The notes under the pieces: model-generated | What the model was told of the DNA's origin: nothing | The model's input: only the letters and a program-made list of their open reading frames with translations | Databases searched by the model: none | Assembly: GCA_014905825.1 (NCBI GenBank) | Contig: JACGCN010000001.1 | Coordinates: 1,798,001-1,862,000 of the forward strand | Source: Lyophyllum atratum | Lineage: Eukaryota; Basidiomycota; Agaricomycetes; Agaricales; Lyophyllaceae | DNA length: 64,000 bases | Reading direction: 5' to 3' | In this document: positions 1-12,109 of the stretch, one piece after another | Layout: every line of letters starts with the position of its first letter | Numbering within the stretch: the first letter of the stretch is position 1 | Made by a program: the position numbers and the translations under genes

Positions 1-182
1 CCCCGGCTCCTGAGTTGATAGAAAAGCCGACTAGTGGGTTGCAAAGGGCGTGAAGTTGGGGGAGGTGGTTGGTGGTGGAGAGAAAGCGGGTAAAGAGTGA
101 AGTCACAACTGAGACTTCTTAATTTCCCATCATGACATGTCCAAATTTGGAAGTCCTCCTGATCGAGAGGCTTTATAATTAT

Positions 183-1695
183 TCAATAGCTCTCATCATA
201 CACTCGCCCATCGGCCTCTACAAAAACCCGCAGTCCGTCATGCGCAGGCCGCACCCACACGTCCTCCCCTTTTCCACTCAGCTCCAGTCCCCTCTTCTCT
301 GTCTCCGTGAGCGTTTCCAAATCAAGGCTCTTCCCACCAGCAGCTTCTCCAAGCCTGACGTATTCCTCGTGCGTGACCTCATGCCCAAATCCAACTAGAT
401 ACGTTCTCGACGCGCCTATACGTCTAGCCGTCTCTAACGCGTTCGCGAACCCGTAATGTGACGTATGCGGCCGGAGGCGCAGGCAATCTAGCACAAGCAC
501 TGGTAGGGGGCTGTCATCTCCGGGCCGTCTTGACTGGATGAGGGCCCATTTATCACTCGGGATATGAGACACGTCGGAAATATATACAACTTCATGCCCG
601 ATTTTGAACCCATAACATAGGTAGGGGTGGATCACCTCTTCTCCCAGCACTTGACTTCCGTTTGGGAGGATGTGCTTCACAGGTAGTGGAAGGGGTGTTT
701 TTGTAGGGGTTGAAGGAGTGGTCCCTGATGGTGTTGGCATGTACGCCGGTGGAGGTGCTACGGAAAATATGCGTCCATGATGGACTAGATAGTAGGGTCA
801 AACTTTGAAGCTGGGTATTGGCAATCATCTATGACGTACCGGAGAAAGGGGTCACCTGGATTCCTGTATCCTGGATCTCGAATGGGACGCCGTCATTTAT
901 GATGTGCCACTTGAATTCTGGTACCTACGGAATCAGTGAGTACGTTGGATAAACGCCGAAAATAAACATGTTTGTTACATCACCGCCACCCGACGCAAAT
1001 TCTTTGGCTACGAGGTAAGGAAAAGATCTCTGGACCTCGACAAAGGTATCCTGAGAGACGTACACGTCTATGTGGGATTGTATTGCGTTATTCAAAGTCC
1101 AGCCTAGCACCGCATGAATAAGCAATATATTCGGTCACGGAGAGAATGCAAGACCGACCCCGCAAGTCATCCAGCCCATTCATAGCTGAGTGAGCTCGTC
1201 AGAAGGCGTACGTCATACAATAATGAGGCGTACCATCGGCGTGGGGATGTGTAATCAACAAGGCGTCGATTCGCCGCAAGCCGTACTTCGGAAACCACTC
1301 CAGAGCAGCAGCCTGGAAATTCTTGCCAGCATCAATTACAACGGTCCTGCATGACGCGATGAAAGCAAGCGTAAGCACTCCCGAACGCACCCAAACCTTT
1401 CCTCCTCAAAATAGAGGTGAAGAAGAACAGTCGAGGGAAGAACGACTCACACTTTCCGCCCGTCTTTCGCTGTCATTCTAAAAGCGGCGCTCGTGTTCCT
1501 GCGGATGTTCTTCTTCCCCTCGGGTGTTAACGTGGAAAGGCATGTTCTACATGGCTTGTCGTCAGGCGACGCAGTGAGGCACTCTATATGTGGGAGGCTT
1601 GAGGATGTACCCGTTCCAAGAAAGACGAGTTCAAGGGGGTCAGGGCCATTGGGTGTGGATACCGAAGACGCCAGCTTGCTCGACTCAATTGCCAT
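183..1695 (-). CDS. Metallo-beta-lactamase-fold metallohydrolase (PhnP-like)
   Basis: Splicing by hand gives six exons (1451-1695, 1234-1346, 1159-1185, 979-1103, 840-924, 183-784) and an in-frame protein of about 398 aa. The N-terminus carries [18 protein letters not shown], typical of the PhnP/tRNase Z branch. It is followed by a Cys-rich stretch (C-x-T-C) and VVIDAGKNF. The metal-binding signature [16 protein letters not shown] (HxHxD) appears only once exons 2 and 3 are joined. A second metal site, SVHHGR, follows intron 5, and YISDVSHIP lies in the C-terminal half. Relatives hydrolyse phosphodiesters such as cyclic phosphates; the substrate here cannot be read from sequence. The start is the ATG at 1695, which begins [11 protein letters not shown] just before the conserved fold. 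A tRNase Z is less likely because the protein is short and lacks a flexible-arm exosite. Confidence 0.85.
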
Positions 1696-2243
1696 GTAGT
1701 TTTGGTGAGAAATACTGCTGTGTGTCGTGCGGAAAGTAAGAGGGTGGCTGTGGGAGTAGAAGTTACAGGAAAACAAGATAAATGGATGTGGCAGAGCAGT
1801 GGCAGAGGCAAGGAAATATATGGAAAACTTTGGTTCCTGTCAGGGTCAACTTCGTCTGCATCATGATGACATGTGCATCGGAACAGTCGCGATCGGTCAA
1901 ACACGTGGCACCGGAAGCAATTATCGACATCCCGACGACGACAAAAACACTGCTTCGAGGTGGGCAAGTATGTAGTCAGAGGGGGTACAATTTAGAGGCC
2001 GCCAAACAGTTCTAAGAACCGCAGCATGCAGCCGAGAATCTGATAATGACATGTATTAGGTGGTAGTTCGGGCTTGAGGCGTCGACAACTTGTCAGTGCC
2101 AAGTCGCCGGCATAAACGATGCCCGACAAATCTTTCACAGTATGTTGCGTTCCCACATGAAATTATGAGTAGGACGATATACATTTAATGAACTAAATCC
2201 TTCTAGGTATCACATCAGTCCGTGCATTGTACCATTTCATGCA
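1696..2243. other. Intergenic, 548 bp
   Basis: Upstream region of the metallohydrolase gene and 3' flank of the DRG1 gene. Short open frames exist on both strands, but none has a credible start, splice sites or family motif. No repeat is visible. Confidence 0.6.
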
Positions 2244-4329
2244 TCACTTAGTGAAAACTGTGAGAAAAATATCAGAAGGGGTGAGCAAATTAGCAGAGGT
2301 AACGCGGCTATGGACGCACTGGATACAACATCTTCGTCCTGTACCTGATGCGCTAAACTGACTTTCTGGGCATGCGGGGAGAACTTGCTCGATTTACCCT
2401 GTAAACACAAAATGAGTACCCAGTGTACATGTTGAAAAAGACGCCCAACCCTATTGGCTCAATCAGACGTCGGTTCTGAGTTACGAAAGGGCGATGACCT
2501 ACCAGACGAGACCGTAGCGGAAATTGGTCACTAGAGACCGATGGATACCGTTACACACATTCTGAGAACATGTCGCTATCAAGTCCTGCCATCCCGCTAG
2601 AAGATTATTTAAATAAGCACCTCTATTGTTGCGCCCTTCCTCAGACAAACAGGATCCCCGAGATCCGGATGTACGCCACGTTTCTTAGTGTACACCTTGA
2701 CGAGTTTGAGTTCATCCCATATACGTTCAACAAGGTAGTCGAGGCTATAGACAACAATGTCAATTCGGCCACTCGTCTCGAAGGTAATGGAAAACGGACT
2801 TGAGATCCATCTCGCAGCTAATCACGACTGAATTTTGCTGCCTGGCCAACTTGTCGAGTTGTTCGATGCTAATTGAATCGATTTTGTTGTAGACATCTAT
2901 GGCGGCAGATTAGACATGGTCCATCAACGAGCTCTGAGCACGTACAGAGACATGGCATATATTTCCTCGTTCCTGTTATTTAGATCAGCACATGGCGAAT
3001 TAGTGGTAGCCTACGGTCCTACCAATGAGGACATCAATAAATTCGTCTGTCGTGATCTGCAATGCGGAGAATGAGCTCAGTCGGAAGGTGTAGAAAGGCC
3101 GCAACAAGATATACATCTTCTCGAATCATGATGTCGCAGTTATGCAGCTTGTCTGAAAGAAATATGAATTAGGGAATACATCACTGCCAATATCGCATGG
3201 GAGACTTGCATCCAGCTAGAATTGTTCTTATCGTTTTCTCGTCCGTTTTCGTGAGTTTCACAGTTGTGTTGAAAGTGATCTGTGAAAGTAGGTAACGTCA
3301 ATCGAAGTGCACATTCAACCTGAGAGAATGGCAAGCTCAAACTGACTCCACCAGTAGTTTTCCTCTTGAAAACAACATCAGGTTTCTCTTTGTTTAGCCG
3401 AATTCCAACGGTGTCCAGCTCAAATTCCAGCAGCCGGCGATGCTCTTCTGATTTGGTGGCGTCAAGCATAATAAGAATAAGGTCAGCCGTCTTTGCAGCT
3501 GGTGGATCATCGATCATTAGTGAATGGGACCAATCAATTAGGAATGGACCATACTTGCGACGACCTGACGACCTCGACCTCTGCCTGAGAAATGGGTCAT
3601 TTTCACTATGTATCTTTGAGCAGGATTGGTGGGAACGAACCTTGACTAGCGCCTTCGACAATTCCAGGAAGGTCAAGAAGTTGGATGCGTGCCCCTTTGT
3701 ATTCGATTACCCCAGGAATAGCCTACAGGCATTGATTCTATGCTCTCGACAGAGGAAAAAAACGAGACTCACAGTCAACGTTGTGAATTCGTACGCTGCT
3801 GTTTCTGAAGCAGTGTGTGTGACTTTGCTGAGCAGTGTAGACTGTAAGGAATACCGTAAGTTGCGGTACATACAAACTGGGGACTAGTTGCATACCTTGC
3901 CCACAGAGGGAAACCCGATTAACGCTACTCTGGCATCTCCAGACTTCTGCACGTCAAATCCAGTTCCTACTGGGCCTGACTTTGTCGCGGGTTCGAGGAG
4001 TTGGGCACGATACCGAGCGAGCTTCGCTTTCAGGAGACCAAGATGGTATTCTGTTGCCTACTTGCGTGCAGTGTTATGCTAGGCAGAGTTTCGGTGTGGG
4101 GTAACTCTTCACCTTGTTCTTTTGGGCTGTAGACCGAGTTTATGAATCGCGACTTGGATGAGAGGGCAATACAACTTACTTCGAGCCATCTCCTCTGCAT
4201 TTGCGCATATGTGAGCATCGCTTCGGGGAATGGAGATAAAATCTACCTACGCTCGATCTCTTTAATCTGCGACAGTGTCAGAGCTGGCTAGAAAGACGGG
4301 TAAGCACGCACCTTTTCTACAATACCCAT
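2244..4329 (-). CDS. RBG1: Developmentally regulated GTP-binding protein 1 (DRG1/Rbg1)
   Basis: A highly split gene of about a dozen short exons. Spliced frames read MGIVEK, then IKEIEQEMAR, TQKNK and [21 protein letters not shown], the conserved DRG N-terminus. The G1 loop GFPSVGK/STLLSKV is interrupted by an intron. G3 is [11 protein letters not shown], followed by [10 protein letters not shown] and [20 protein letters not shown]. The NKID motif (YNKIDSIS) gives G4. The C-terminal TGS-like part runs through [22 protein letters not shown] and ends VVSIFTK. DRG1-family GTPases associate with ribosomes through Tma46/DFRP1 and ease translational stalling. The start ATG at 4329 is followed after 18 nt by a donor GTGCGT. 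The gene is divergent from the MAPKKK gene 144 bp away. Confidence 0.95.
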
Positions 4330-4473
4330 GGTGGCGGTTAGTACTTGAGCTGATTTAGTGAGGCTGTCAGTGTTTGTGAAAGATAAGATCACGCAGAGCG
4401 ATCATAATATTTGGACTACATATGATATGTGACGTCTGCGACGGTGTCGAAGCTTTCCCCCACTCCACTGGCA
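4330..4473. promoter_or_regulatory. Short divergent promoter between DRG1 and the MAPKKK
   Basis: Only 144 bp separate the inferred start codons of two genes transcribed away from each other, so both core promoters and 5' leaders must sit here or extend into coding sequence. An ATG at 4422 is out of frame with the MAPKKK and could be an upstream ORF. The first in-frame ATG for the kinase is at 4474. Confidence 0.5.
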
Positions 4474-7400
4474 ATGCGGTTACGGCATACCCCAACCCTC
4501 TATCCACATCCAGAGACATCCATCCGAGGGCGCCACGACGACGAAGACGATAAGCTCGACGACCCAGATGACCCTCATCACTGGGATGTGAAACCTCGCT
4601 CATATCCCCAGTCGCCCCCTTCCACATCTACCAGCAGATCTTCTCGAGTCAAGTCTCGCGGCACAGATTCATACTCTACGGAATACAACACTACCTCCAA
4701 CCAGATACCGAAGTACCCTGATATCTATTCTCAATTTGTGAAACGCTACAGATCGGAACCTGGTCTGCCAGACGATCCTCGTAATGATCCTGACAGTCAC
4801 TATTTTCAACGAGGTCTTGGTCAGCTTGTAGATGCGGGAGACAACAGCGAAGAGGAAGAGCTGTCTCGTGCATCTATTGCTGCAGGGGGGAATGGCGCAA
4901 TTGAGCGACTAGCTCTCGATCACGAGCCGATGCAGCCCGCGTCCCAGAAGGAACGCGAGCGCCTGGAATGGCAAACTATGCTTGCTTCAGTTCTAGCGGG
5001 TGACGTGCTGAAGTCTGAGAAGAGACGAATAGCATCCGCTCTGCAGTCTTCTGCCGACGAACACAACAGCGTCCAAACCAACATCTGGCTCGGCATTCGC
5101 GCCAAATTCCACGGCCGATCTGACGAGGAGGAACGGAAGAAATTGGAGGAGCGGCGTATACGGACTGTAGATGCAGTCATCGACGAGATAAAGCGGTTCC
5201 GCGTTACTCATGATGACCAGGAAGAAGACCCTACTGCGTCTGCCCTCAAACAAGTCTCAACGGTCCTCCGCCGCCTCGAAGTCGCTCAATCCCTCTACCC
5301 CACTCTAAAGGCCTTCTATCTCGACAAACCCACAGCGGCAGAGGGTCCCTTCCAAGAGCGTTGCGATACGCTCAACACATGGTCCACCATCCTCACATCT
5401 TTGAGGGGACATTTCCTTCTTCTCCGGAGGTGGACTGGAAGCGAAACTCTGGACGTTACAGAGCCCAATACCGGCGCGGAGCCGATCTCTCAAGGCAACA
5501 ACTCGACTCCAGCAATAACAGATGGCGCAAGCTTCGTCGAGCGCCTCCTGAAAGAGGAGTTTATGCAACGTACCTTTGAAAAAGGCTTCCTTGTTACCGT
5601 ACACGCTTTCATCGGTGTTGCACGCGATGCCCAAGTGAACCTTTCCGCTCATTTCAAAGACATGAATCTGCCGACTTTCGAAACCGAGCTTGTCCCTCTA
5701 ATCTCCTTCCCGACTCAGCTCGCGCAGGCAGCCCTTCGTGTCCGCCTAGACTATGTGCAGAAACTGAAGGAGCCGGATGTGCTGATCATTGATCAAATGA
5801 CGGAGGATCTTAAGCTGAGCATCGGGCTCGCGTGCACTCTCAAGCGACAGTACGAAGCATTTCTGGCACCCGATCCAGGCGGAAAGTGGTCGCTACCCCA
5901 GTGTATCAGCGAAGATTATGATTCAACCATCTTGGATGCGTTGTCCATATTCTTCCGACTTATACACTGGAAGCTGAAGAGTGGAGCCAAGGGTATATAT
6001 TTCAAGGAGACAGATGTCTTGGAGGCGCAGTGGGCAACCTTCAATGATGTTAGTTTGACTACTTCTGGAGGTTCGTGTCTTGTTGCTGAACAACTCTGGT
6101 GGGTCGTATTTGTTATCATGTAATCATCAAATTCAAAATGTTCCTCGTTACAGTTCACTCACGAACAAGCTCATGGTACGGGTGACAAACTATTTCGATA
6201 CCCAAGTTCGCGTGCCGACAGGTGAAGACATGAGCGAACATATCCGACATCGCATCACGGAACGCGAACGTGGAATCCATGGAACAAAATCGGCATTCCA
6301 AGCTCATATCCAAAGCAGTGCTGCTAGCAGAAAGATGACGGACCAACAAATTATTGCGTGGTATGGGAAGATCTTAGACAGTGTGCGCTTAAGATATCGC
6401 AAGCTGCAGCGTTTTGCGAGGTACGCCTTCTCACTTCCTACAACTAGTTTGAAACATGTACTAATGAGTGTCGTTCTAGAGTGCTCACGCAACGATTCAG
6501 TAATTCAGCTGAATATGACCTCGAAGGCGTCCCGCTGGATCATTTCATCTCGACCCTCATAGCGACCGACCACTTCCTCGTATACACTCATTCTCTGGAA
6601 GAAGAAGGTATCTACGTCGTGGCCCCGAATTCATTGTATGAGCGGCCAGAATCCATTCGACGCCTCCTCACCGAAGCCTTCCACGTCGACGAGATTACCA
6701 ACGATGACGGTAGTCGCCTTGCTGGCAACACTGAATTTCTCGGCCACGAATATGACGAGGCACAGTACCTCCTTGTTCTATCTCCTCGCAGTCACTTCAT
6801 TTGGAACGGCCGCGTCATGCTGCTGAACATTCCCAGCGAGGATCTCGATATGAAGGATGACCGTGTCAGGCTCATCGCAGATGGTCCTCAGCGGCGACTT
6901 CTCCTCGCAAAACAAGTGTTTACGGACGCGTTCAGGCCAGTTGACGAGGACGGAGAGCCAATCGAGACCGCACTCGGCCCTTTGACATGTCTGACGGACG
7001 CCCAGGCTCATCTCCCAACCGTCAATAAGGAGCTGCGAAAGATCGCGCGTGCTACGAACAGGCTAGCAGAGTCGATCGTGGACTCCGTTCATCATGTTCG
7101 TAACTCTCTGCGTTTGTCGCAGGGGTGCCAAGAGCTTCTGGGTAATTGGTATCTCTTCGCCTCAGAGCATGGACAACACGCCCAGCGCTACATGGACCGC
7201 AGCTCATTACTCAAATTCAACCGCCTCTTGATCAAGCTGGCAATATCTTGGGTGTCCTTCATATGCGACGATTGCGATCCTACGGACCGCAAAACGTTCA
7301 AGTGGGCAGTGAACGCGCTGGAGTTCACCCACCATCGAACGAAGCGGAATATATTACAGCTCCCAGATGAGCAGTTCGAGATGTTGAGGCACAAGGTTGC

Positions 7401-8954
7401 TAGCTGCATGACATTGCTGATCAGTCACTTCGATATTCTGGGTGCAAGATCTACATTGGAAGCGCGGAAGGAGAAGGAGAAACAGGAGGAAGCCCTGAGA
7501 CAGCAGGCAACGGATGCGCTTTACGACGAGGAGGACGACTTAAGCAAGGTCGCTTCTATCGAGTATGACGATTCCCTGGCATTCTTAGATTCAAGCACTC
7601 GAATGTTCTGGGAGAAGATCTCCAAATCCCTCCAGGAACTGGAGGGGAACCGAGCTGTGGTGGGAACGAAACATCGGGTGGTAGGCCGTGTTCTGGACGA
7701 CGAAAAGCCTGAAGACAGGTCGCTAGTATTTTTGGCCTCGTCGAGCTCGAACATTGCAATCCGATGGCAACAGGGTCGGTTTATTGGTGCTGGCGCATTT
7801 GGATCAGTCTACCTTGCTGTCAACCTGGATTCTGGCTCCCTAATGGCTGTAAAGGAGATCAAGTTTCAGGAGCTGTCAGGCCTGCCCAGTCTCTATTCAC
7901 AAATCAAGGACGAACTCAGCGTCATGGAGATGCTCCACCATCCTAACGTTGTGGAGTATTACGGGATCGAGGTCCATCGCGACAAGGTTTATATCTTTGA
8001 AGAATACTGCCAGGGAGGTAGTCTCGCTGCGCTTCTGGAGCACGGGAGGATCGAAGACGAGGGCATAATCCAAGTATACACGATGCAAATGCTGGAAGGG
8101 CTCGCATATCTCCACTCCAAAGGCATTGTCCATCGGGATATCAAGCCAGACAGTAAGTCCACTTCACATGTACACGACGCTTTCTCACTAATGACTTTGC
8201 AGACATTCTTCTCGATCACCTGGGGGTCATCAAGTTCGTCGACTTCGGCGCTGCGAAGATCCTAGCGAAGAACCAGCGCACAATGCAGCGCTCACGTCGT
8301 GTGCCGGACGCTTCGCCTTCTCCCAAGGGCATGCCAAGCTTCAACGGTCTTGCCATGAACAACAGTCTCACGGGTACCCCGATGTACATGTCACCGGAAA
8401 TCATCAAGAATGATAAACGGGGCAGACACGGAGCTATGGACATATGGTCTCTCGGTTGTGTTGTTCTTGAGTTCGCCACGGGTAAGAAACCGTGGAGTAA
8501 TCTCGACAATGAGTGGTATGTTTCTCGTTTCTTTTTCATCCGTCTCCTATCCTCACAATGCATCCACCACAGGGCCATCATGTTCCACATCGGCGTTGCA
8601 ACACAGCATCCACCACTGCCCGAGCCTGGCCAACTCAGCGAATTGGGTATCAGCTTTATCAAGCAATGCTTGACGATCGATCCCATGAGACGACCCTCGG
8701 CCACTGAACTCATGGACCACCTATGGATGGTGGAGTTCCGCGAGGTGCTACTCAGCTACGAGGAAGCGGAGTTGGCCACCAGTCCTCCAGCAGCGTTGCC
8801 GACGGAAGAGTCATTCGAAAATGCTACTGTAGCGAGGCAAGCTGCCATCATCCAAGAGAAAGAAGTCGAGAAAATCCAGCGAGCCTCACCCACCACACCC
8901 CCACCACTTTCTTCTAATACTTCGGAGACTGGAGAAAGCGAAACCTCAGCATAA
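4474..8954 (+). CDS. SSK2: MAP kinase kinase kinase, Ssk2/Ssk22/Wis4 type
   Basis: Five exons (4474-6098, 6154-6420, 6480-8152, 8203-8515, 8573-8954) join to exactly 1420 codons. The long N-terminal part matches the Ssk2/Wis4 regulatory region, with acidic and Ser-rich start, helical middle and VAEQLCSLTNKLMVRV across intron 1. The C-terminal kinase domain shows GAGAFGSVYLAV (P-loop), MAVKEIKF (catalytic Lys), HRDIKPDNILLD split by intron 3, DFGAAK in place of DFG-x-AR, GTPMYMSPEII and DIWSLGCVVLEFATGKKPW. Homologues receive osmotic and oxidative stress signals from the Ssk1 response regulator and phosphorylate the MAPKK Pbs2 in the HOG/Sty1 pathway. The chosen start is the first in-frame ATG; an additional upstream exon cannot be excluded. 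Confidence 0.93.
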
Positions 8955-9240
8955 TATCCTTCCTCATCTGCCACACTGTTGTCTGTTGTACTTACATAAA
9001 TTCACACATATCTAGCCTACTCATGCCCCCTCTGTATTATCTTTTGATCTTGTTTTACTACTTATAATAATCATAGCAACGGAAGAAAGGACGAGCCATG
9101 CCATTCAGAGCTACGCTATTTAATCACGAAAACAAGAGGTTTACTACTAACTGGGAAAAGCAAAGATATAGTAAGAATACAATGGAGAAAACGTTCCTGC
9201 GTGGTCGAGAAAAAGGCTACGTAATATCATCCCTCTAGCA

Positions 9241-11670
9241 TCACTCTATGACCCATCGTTTTGCTTGGCTGTCCGTTCGACTGTGACCCTTGTCGCTGTA
9301 CGAGTAGTAGCTTGCGAGACTGCCAAAGCTTTTCTCGCTCGAACGCGTGTCGCTCCGCACAACACTGCTGCCGCCGCTGTGCGACGACCCATCGGACACC
9401 TTTCTCACAATGGTGTAAGCATTGGGAGGAGGGGTCACCGGGGAGGGTTTCGCGGTCTCGAACGGCTGTGCGAAGCGGTTGAAGAACCGGGGTCCGCGGC
9501 TGGCGAACATCTGGCTCGGGGGCGGAACATCGGGTCCAGACCCGAATGTCTCAGAGTAGGTCGGGATGGGCTTCTCCTTTGATGGGAAGTCGACCTTTTC
9601 TGCATCCTTTTCCCCGTAGTACACAAAGTCATCGCCTGGCAGGGTTTGCTGTGCATTTACTATCGTCATAACAAAAAATGAGCGACGGCTGCAGGAGTAA
9701 GAAGACGACGATGCACTTACAGTAACGGAGCAAGCCTTTGCCGAAATTGTAACGGCAGATAATACCAAGGACTAGCGAAGCAACTGTGAGCAGTACCGAG
9801 GCAGATGCCATGACGCTGAAGAACCTCCAGGTGATGAAGGTCCAGCGGAAGGTTGTCGAAACGAACATGAGACTCCATCCTCCAAGATACAGGATCGACA
9901 GTATCAGGAAGATAAGCATTGGGACGCGGAGCTCCCGACGAACAGCAAACCAACCCTGAGCATATAATAAATTGAGTCGTACTTTCCACCAGAAACTGGA
10001 AACTAGACACACCATCATCAGCCATGGAACTAATAGCTGGATGAATCTAAATCAGTTATGACATTAAAGAGTTATAGCTGGAAATCTTACCACAAGGGTG
10101 ATAAAAGATGATACTTTGTACAACGTCTGGAAATCAGCAAGATCGCCGATTGTGCTGTTGATCAACTGATCGATCCACAGAGATACGGTGACCAGCATGA
10201 AGAACAAGCACAGCTGTATAGTGATGGACAAGATGAGGACAATCTTGTAAACACGATTGATGGTTCGCGAGGCGCCAACGCGTTTGAACGTCTGCCATCC
10301 AAATAACTACACAAAAGTTCGCTTCTTTCAGATACGTGGAGCACCACCAATTGGCGTACCCACCTTGATGAGTTTCCACGTCAAAAAGGACGAGATAAAG
10401 AGGGCCAAGATGTTAAATGCCATGCTTGCAAATTCAGCAGTCCCACGATCCTGCCAGTAGTTAGGGAGCAGTGAGGTCCCATCGCAAGCACCATTGGTGA
10501 TGACACGGTTGAAGTCCGAACGAAAATTGGCAGTGTGGGTGATTTGGAAGGCAGCCCATGAGGTAGCCATCATATGGGTGACGAGGGAGGCCAGGATGTG
10601 TGGGATCGACTCATTGAGAAGCGCGACAACGGACATTCCGAGAACCCAGAATTGGAACGCGATGAAAACAAGATCCTCTCGCTTGGTGTTGTCCAGACTA
10701 AAGACAAGAAGATAAATAATCTCCAGAGGCAAAGCGAAGATAGGACCTTACACAGACACGGGCCAATTGAGAGCCCAAATGCAACTCGTGTCCAAAGTCG
10801 CGGGTGTGTTCTTGAAACCCATTCCGCTGATATTCACCATTGTCTGTCCACCCTCTTGAAAAGCCAAAATGTTCGGAGCGTCACGCTTCAATAACTAGCG
10901 GGTGGTCAGGACACGCGATAAACAAGGGCAGAGCAATGAACACAGACCCCACGATCATCGATGCCATCATCGTCCTCCTCCTCATCTTCATCGTCGTCAT
11001 CATGAACAACTGGCTTTGTGACGTCGAGCACTCCAGAAGTCGGTCTCGTCGGTGGAACAAAGACGGTGACCGTTTGGGGGAGACGAACGGAAGTAGCGGT
11101 TGTCTTCACGGCAGGTGTCGACAAAATGGTGCTTGAAGAAAGCACAGTAGGCGAAGAGGGAGAGGGGATCGAAGAAGAGGTTGAAGTAATGACAGTGACG
11201 GAGGTAATAACGGTTACTGATTCATATGAAGCACCGCGATCGTTCGAAGGGGAGGCTTGGTTGTCTGGCTGTGTGCCAACTACATTGGTGCCCTTCGTCC
11301 CGTTCCATACCACAGGACAGCGATCATCATCAAGGTCGAGGTTACTGGGTACCCACGAGCACATGTGAAGAGCATTGCCACGAAGGATTGGGAGGCTCTC
11401 GCTGACGGCATTCCCTTGCACAACGATATTGTTCAAAAAACGAGCGGCATCGGCATTAATAGTGAAAGCCTTAATCTGGAAAGAGAGCTGGATGATAAAA
11501 TGGACAACGGAAAATACGAAGTAGGCAGTCGTGAGGCGGGAGAAAGTAATGCGGTCCCACTGGATTGTGCGTCAATATTACTAGCACGACCGGTCAATGG
11601 GCTGGGACATACCACAAGTTTCAAGTTCGCGGGGAGGGGGACATAATTCCACAACTGCTTGACACGCATC
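9241..11670 (-). CDS. Multi-pass membrane protein, basidiomycete conserved, function unknown
   Basis: About seven exons join in frame. The protein starts MRVKQLWNYVPLPANLKL and has a first hydrophobic segment (TAYFVFSVVHFIIQLSFQI). A Cys-containing lumenal stretch with an NGT sequon follows, then a Ser/Thr/Pro-rich linker and a run of Asp/Glu (VVHDDDDEDEEEDDDGIDD). Next come LLKRDAPNILAF, GQTMVNISGMGFKNTPATLD and five to six further membrane segments. These include VFIAFQFWVLGMSVVALL, MAFNILALFISSFLTW, IVLILSITIQLCLFFMLVTV, VPMLIFLILSILYLGGWSL and ASASVLLTVASLVLGIICRY. The tail of about 150 residues is hydrophilic and rich in Ser and Pro. I do not recognise a named family. The topology suggests a glycosylated lumenal/extracellular domain and a cytosolic C-terminus. 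Confidence 0.8.
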
Positions 11671-12109
11671 TTCGCAGCTGGCTCGAGAATAAACGTTTGC
11701 CTAATAGACCAGAAGATCGAGCATACCTCGTACAAGGAAGGCACTAGGCGAAGTAGAAAGAGAGAAAGGGCCTCTTGGGCGTGCTAGACGAACGAACTCC
11801 AACAGTCAAGTGGAGAATAGTCGTCGCGAAAGGACCAGCCGGGAAGATGAAAGAAAGATGGAGGGGGAGGAAGAGAGCCACAGTCTGCAGAAGACGATGT
11901 TGAGGGCCAACGCCAATTGATCGCCTGGGTTTCCTCCCATCAATCCTGGGCCCAGGCACATGGCCAGTTCCATTTTCGTCCACTACCCCGTCGCGACCAC
12001 CAGCTATGATGGACTGATCAGCGCACTATCAGCACCCTTGCCAGGTGAAGGCGCTGGCGCGATTTTGTCTATACAAGGTCTACATGCACATGTCCCGGTA
12101 TCCCCGCCA
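11671..12109. other. Intergenic, 439 bp
   Basis: Upstream region of the membrane-protein gene and 3' flank of the TFIIIC gene. I see no gene or repeat. Confidence 0.6.
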
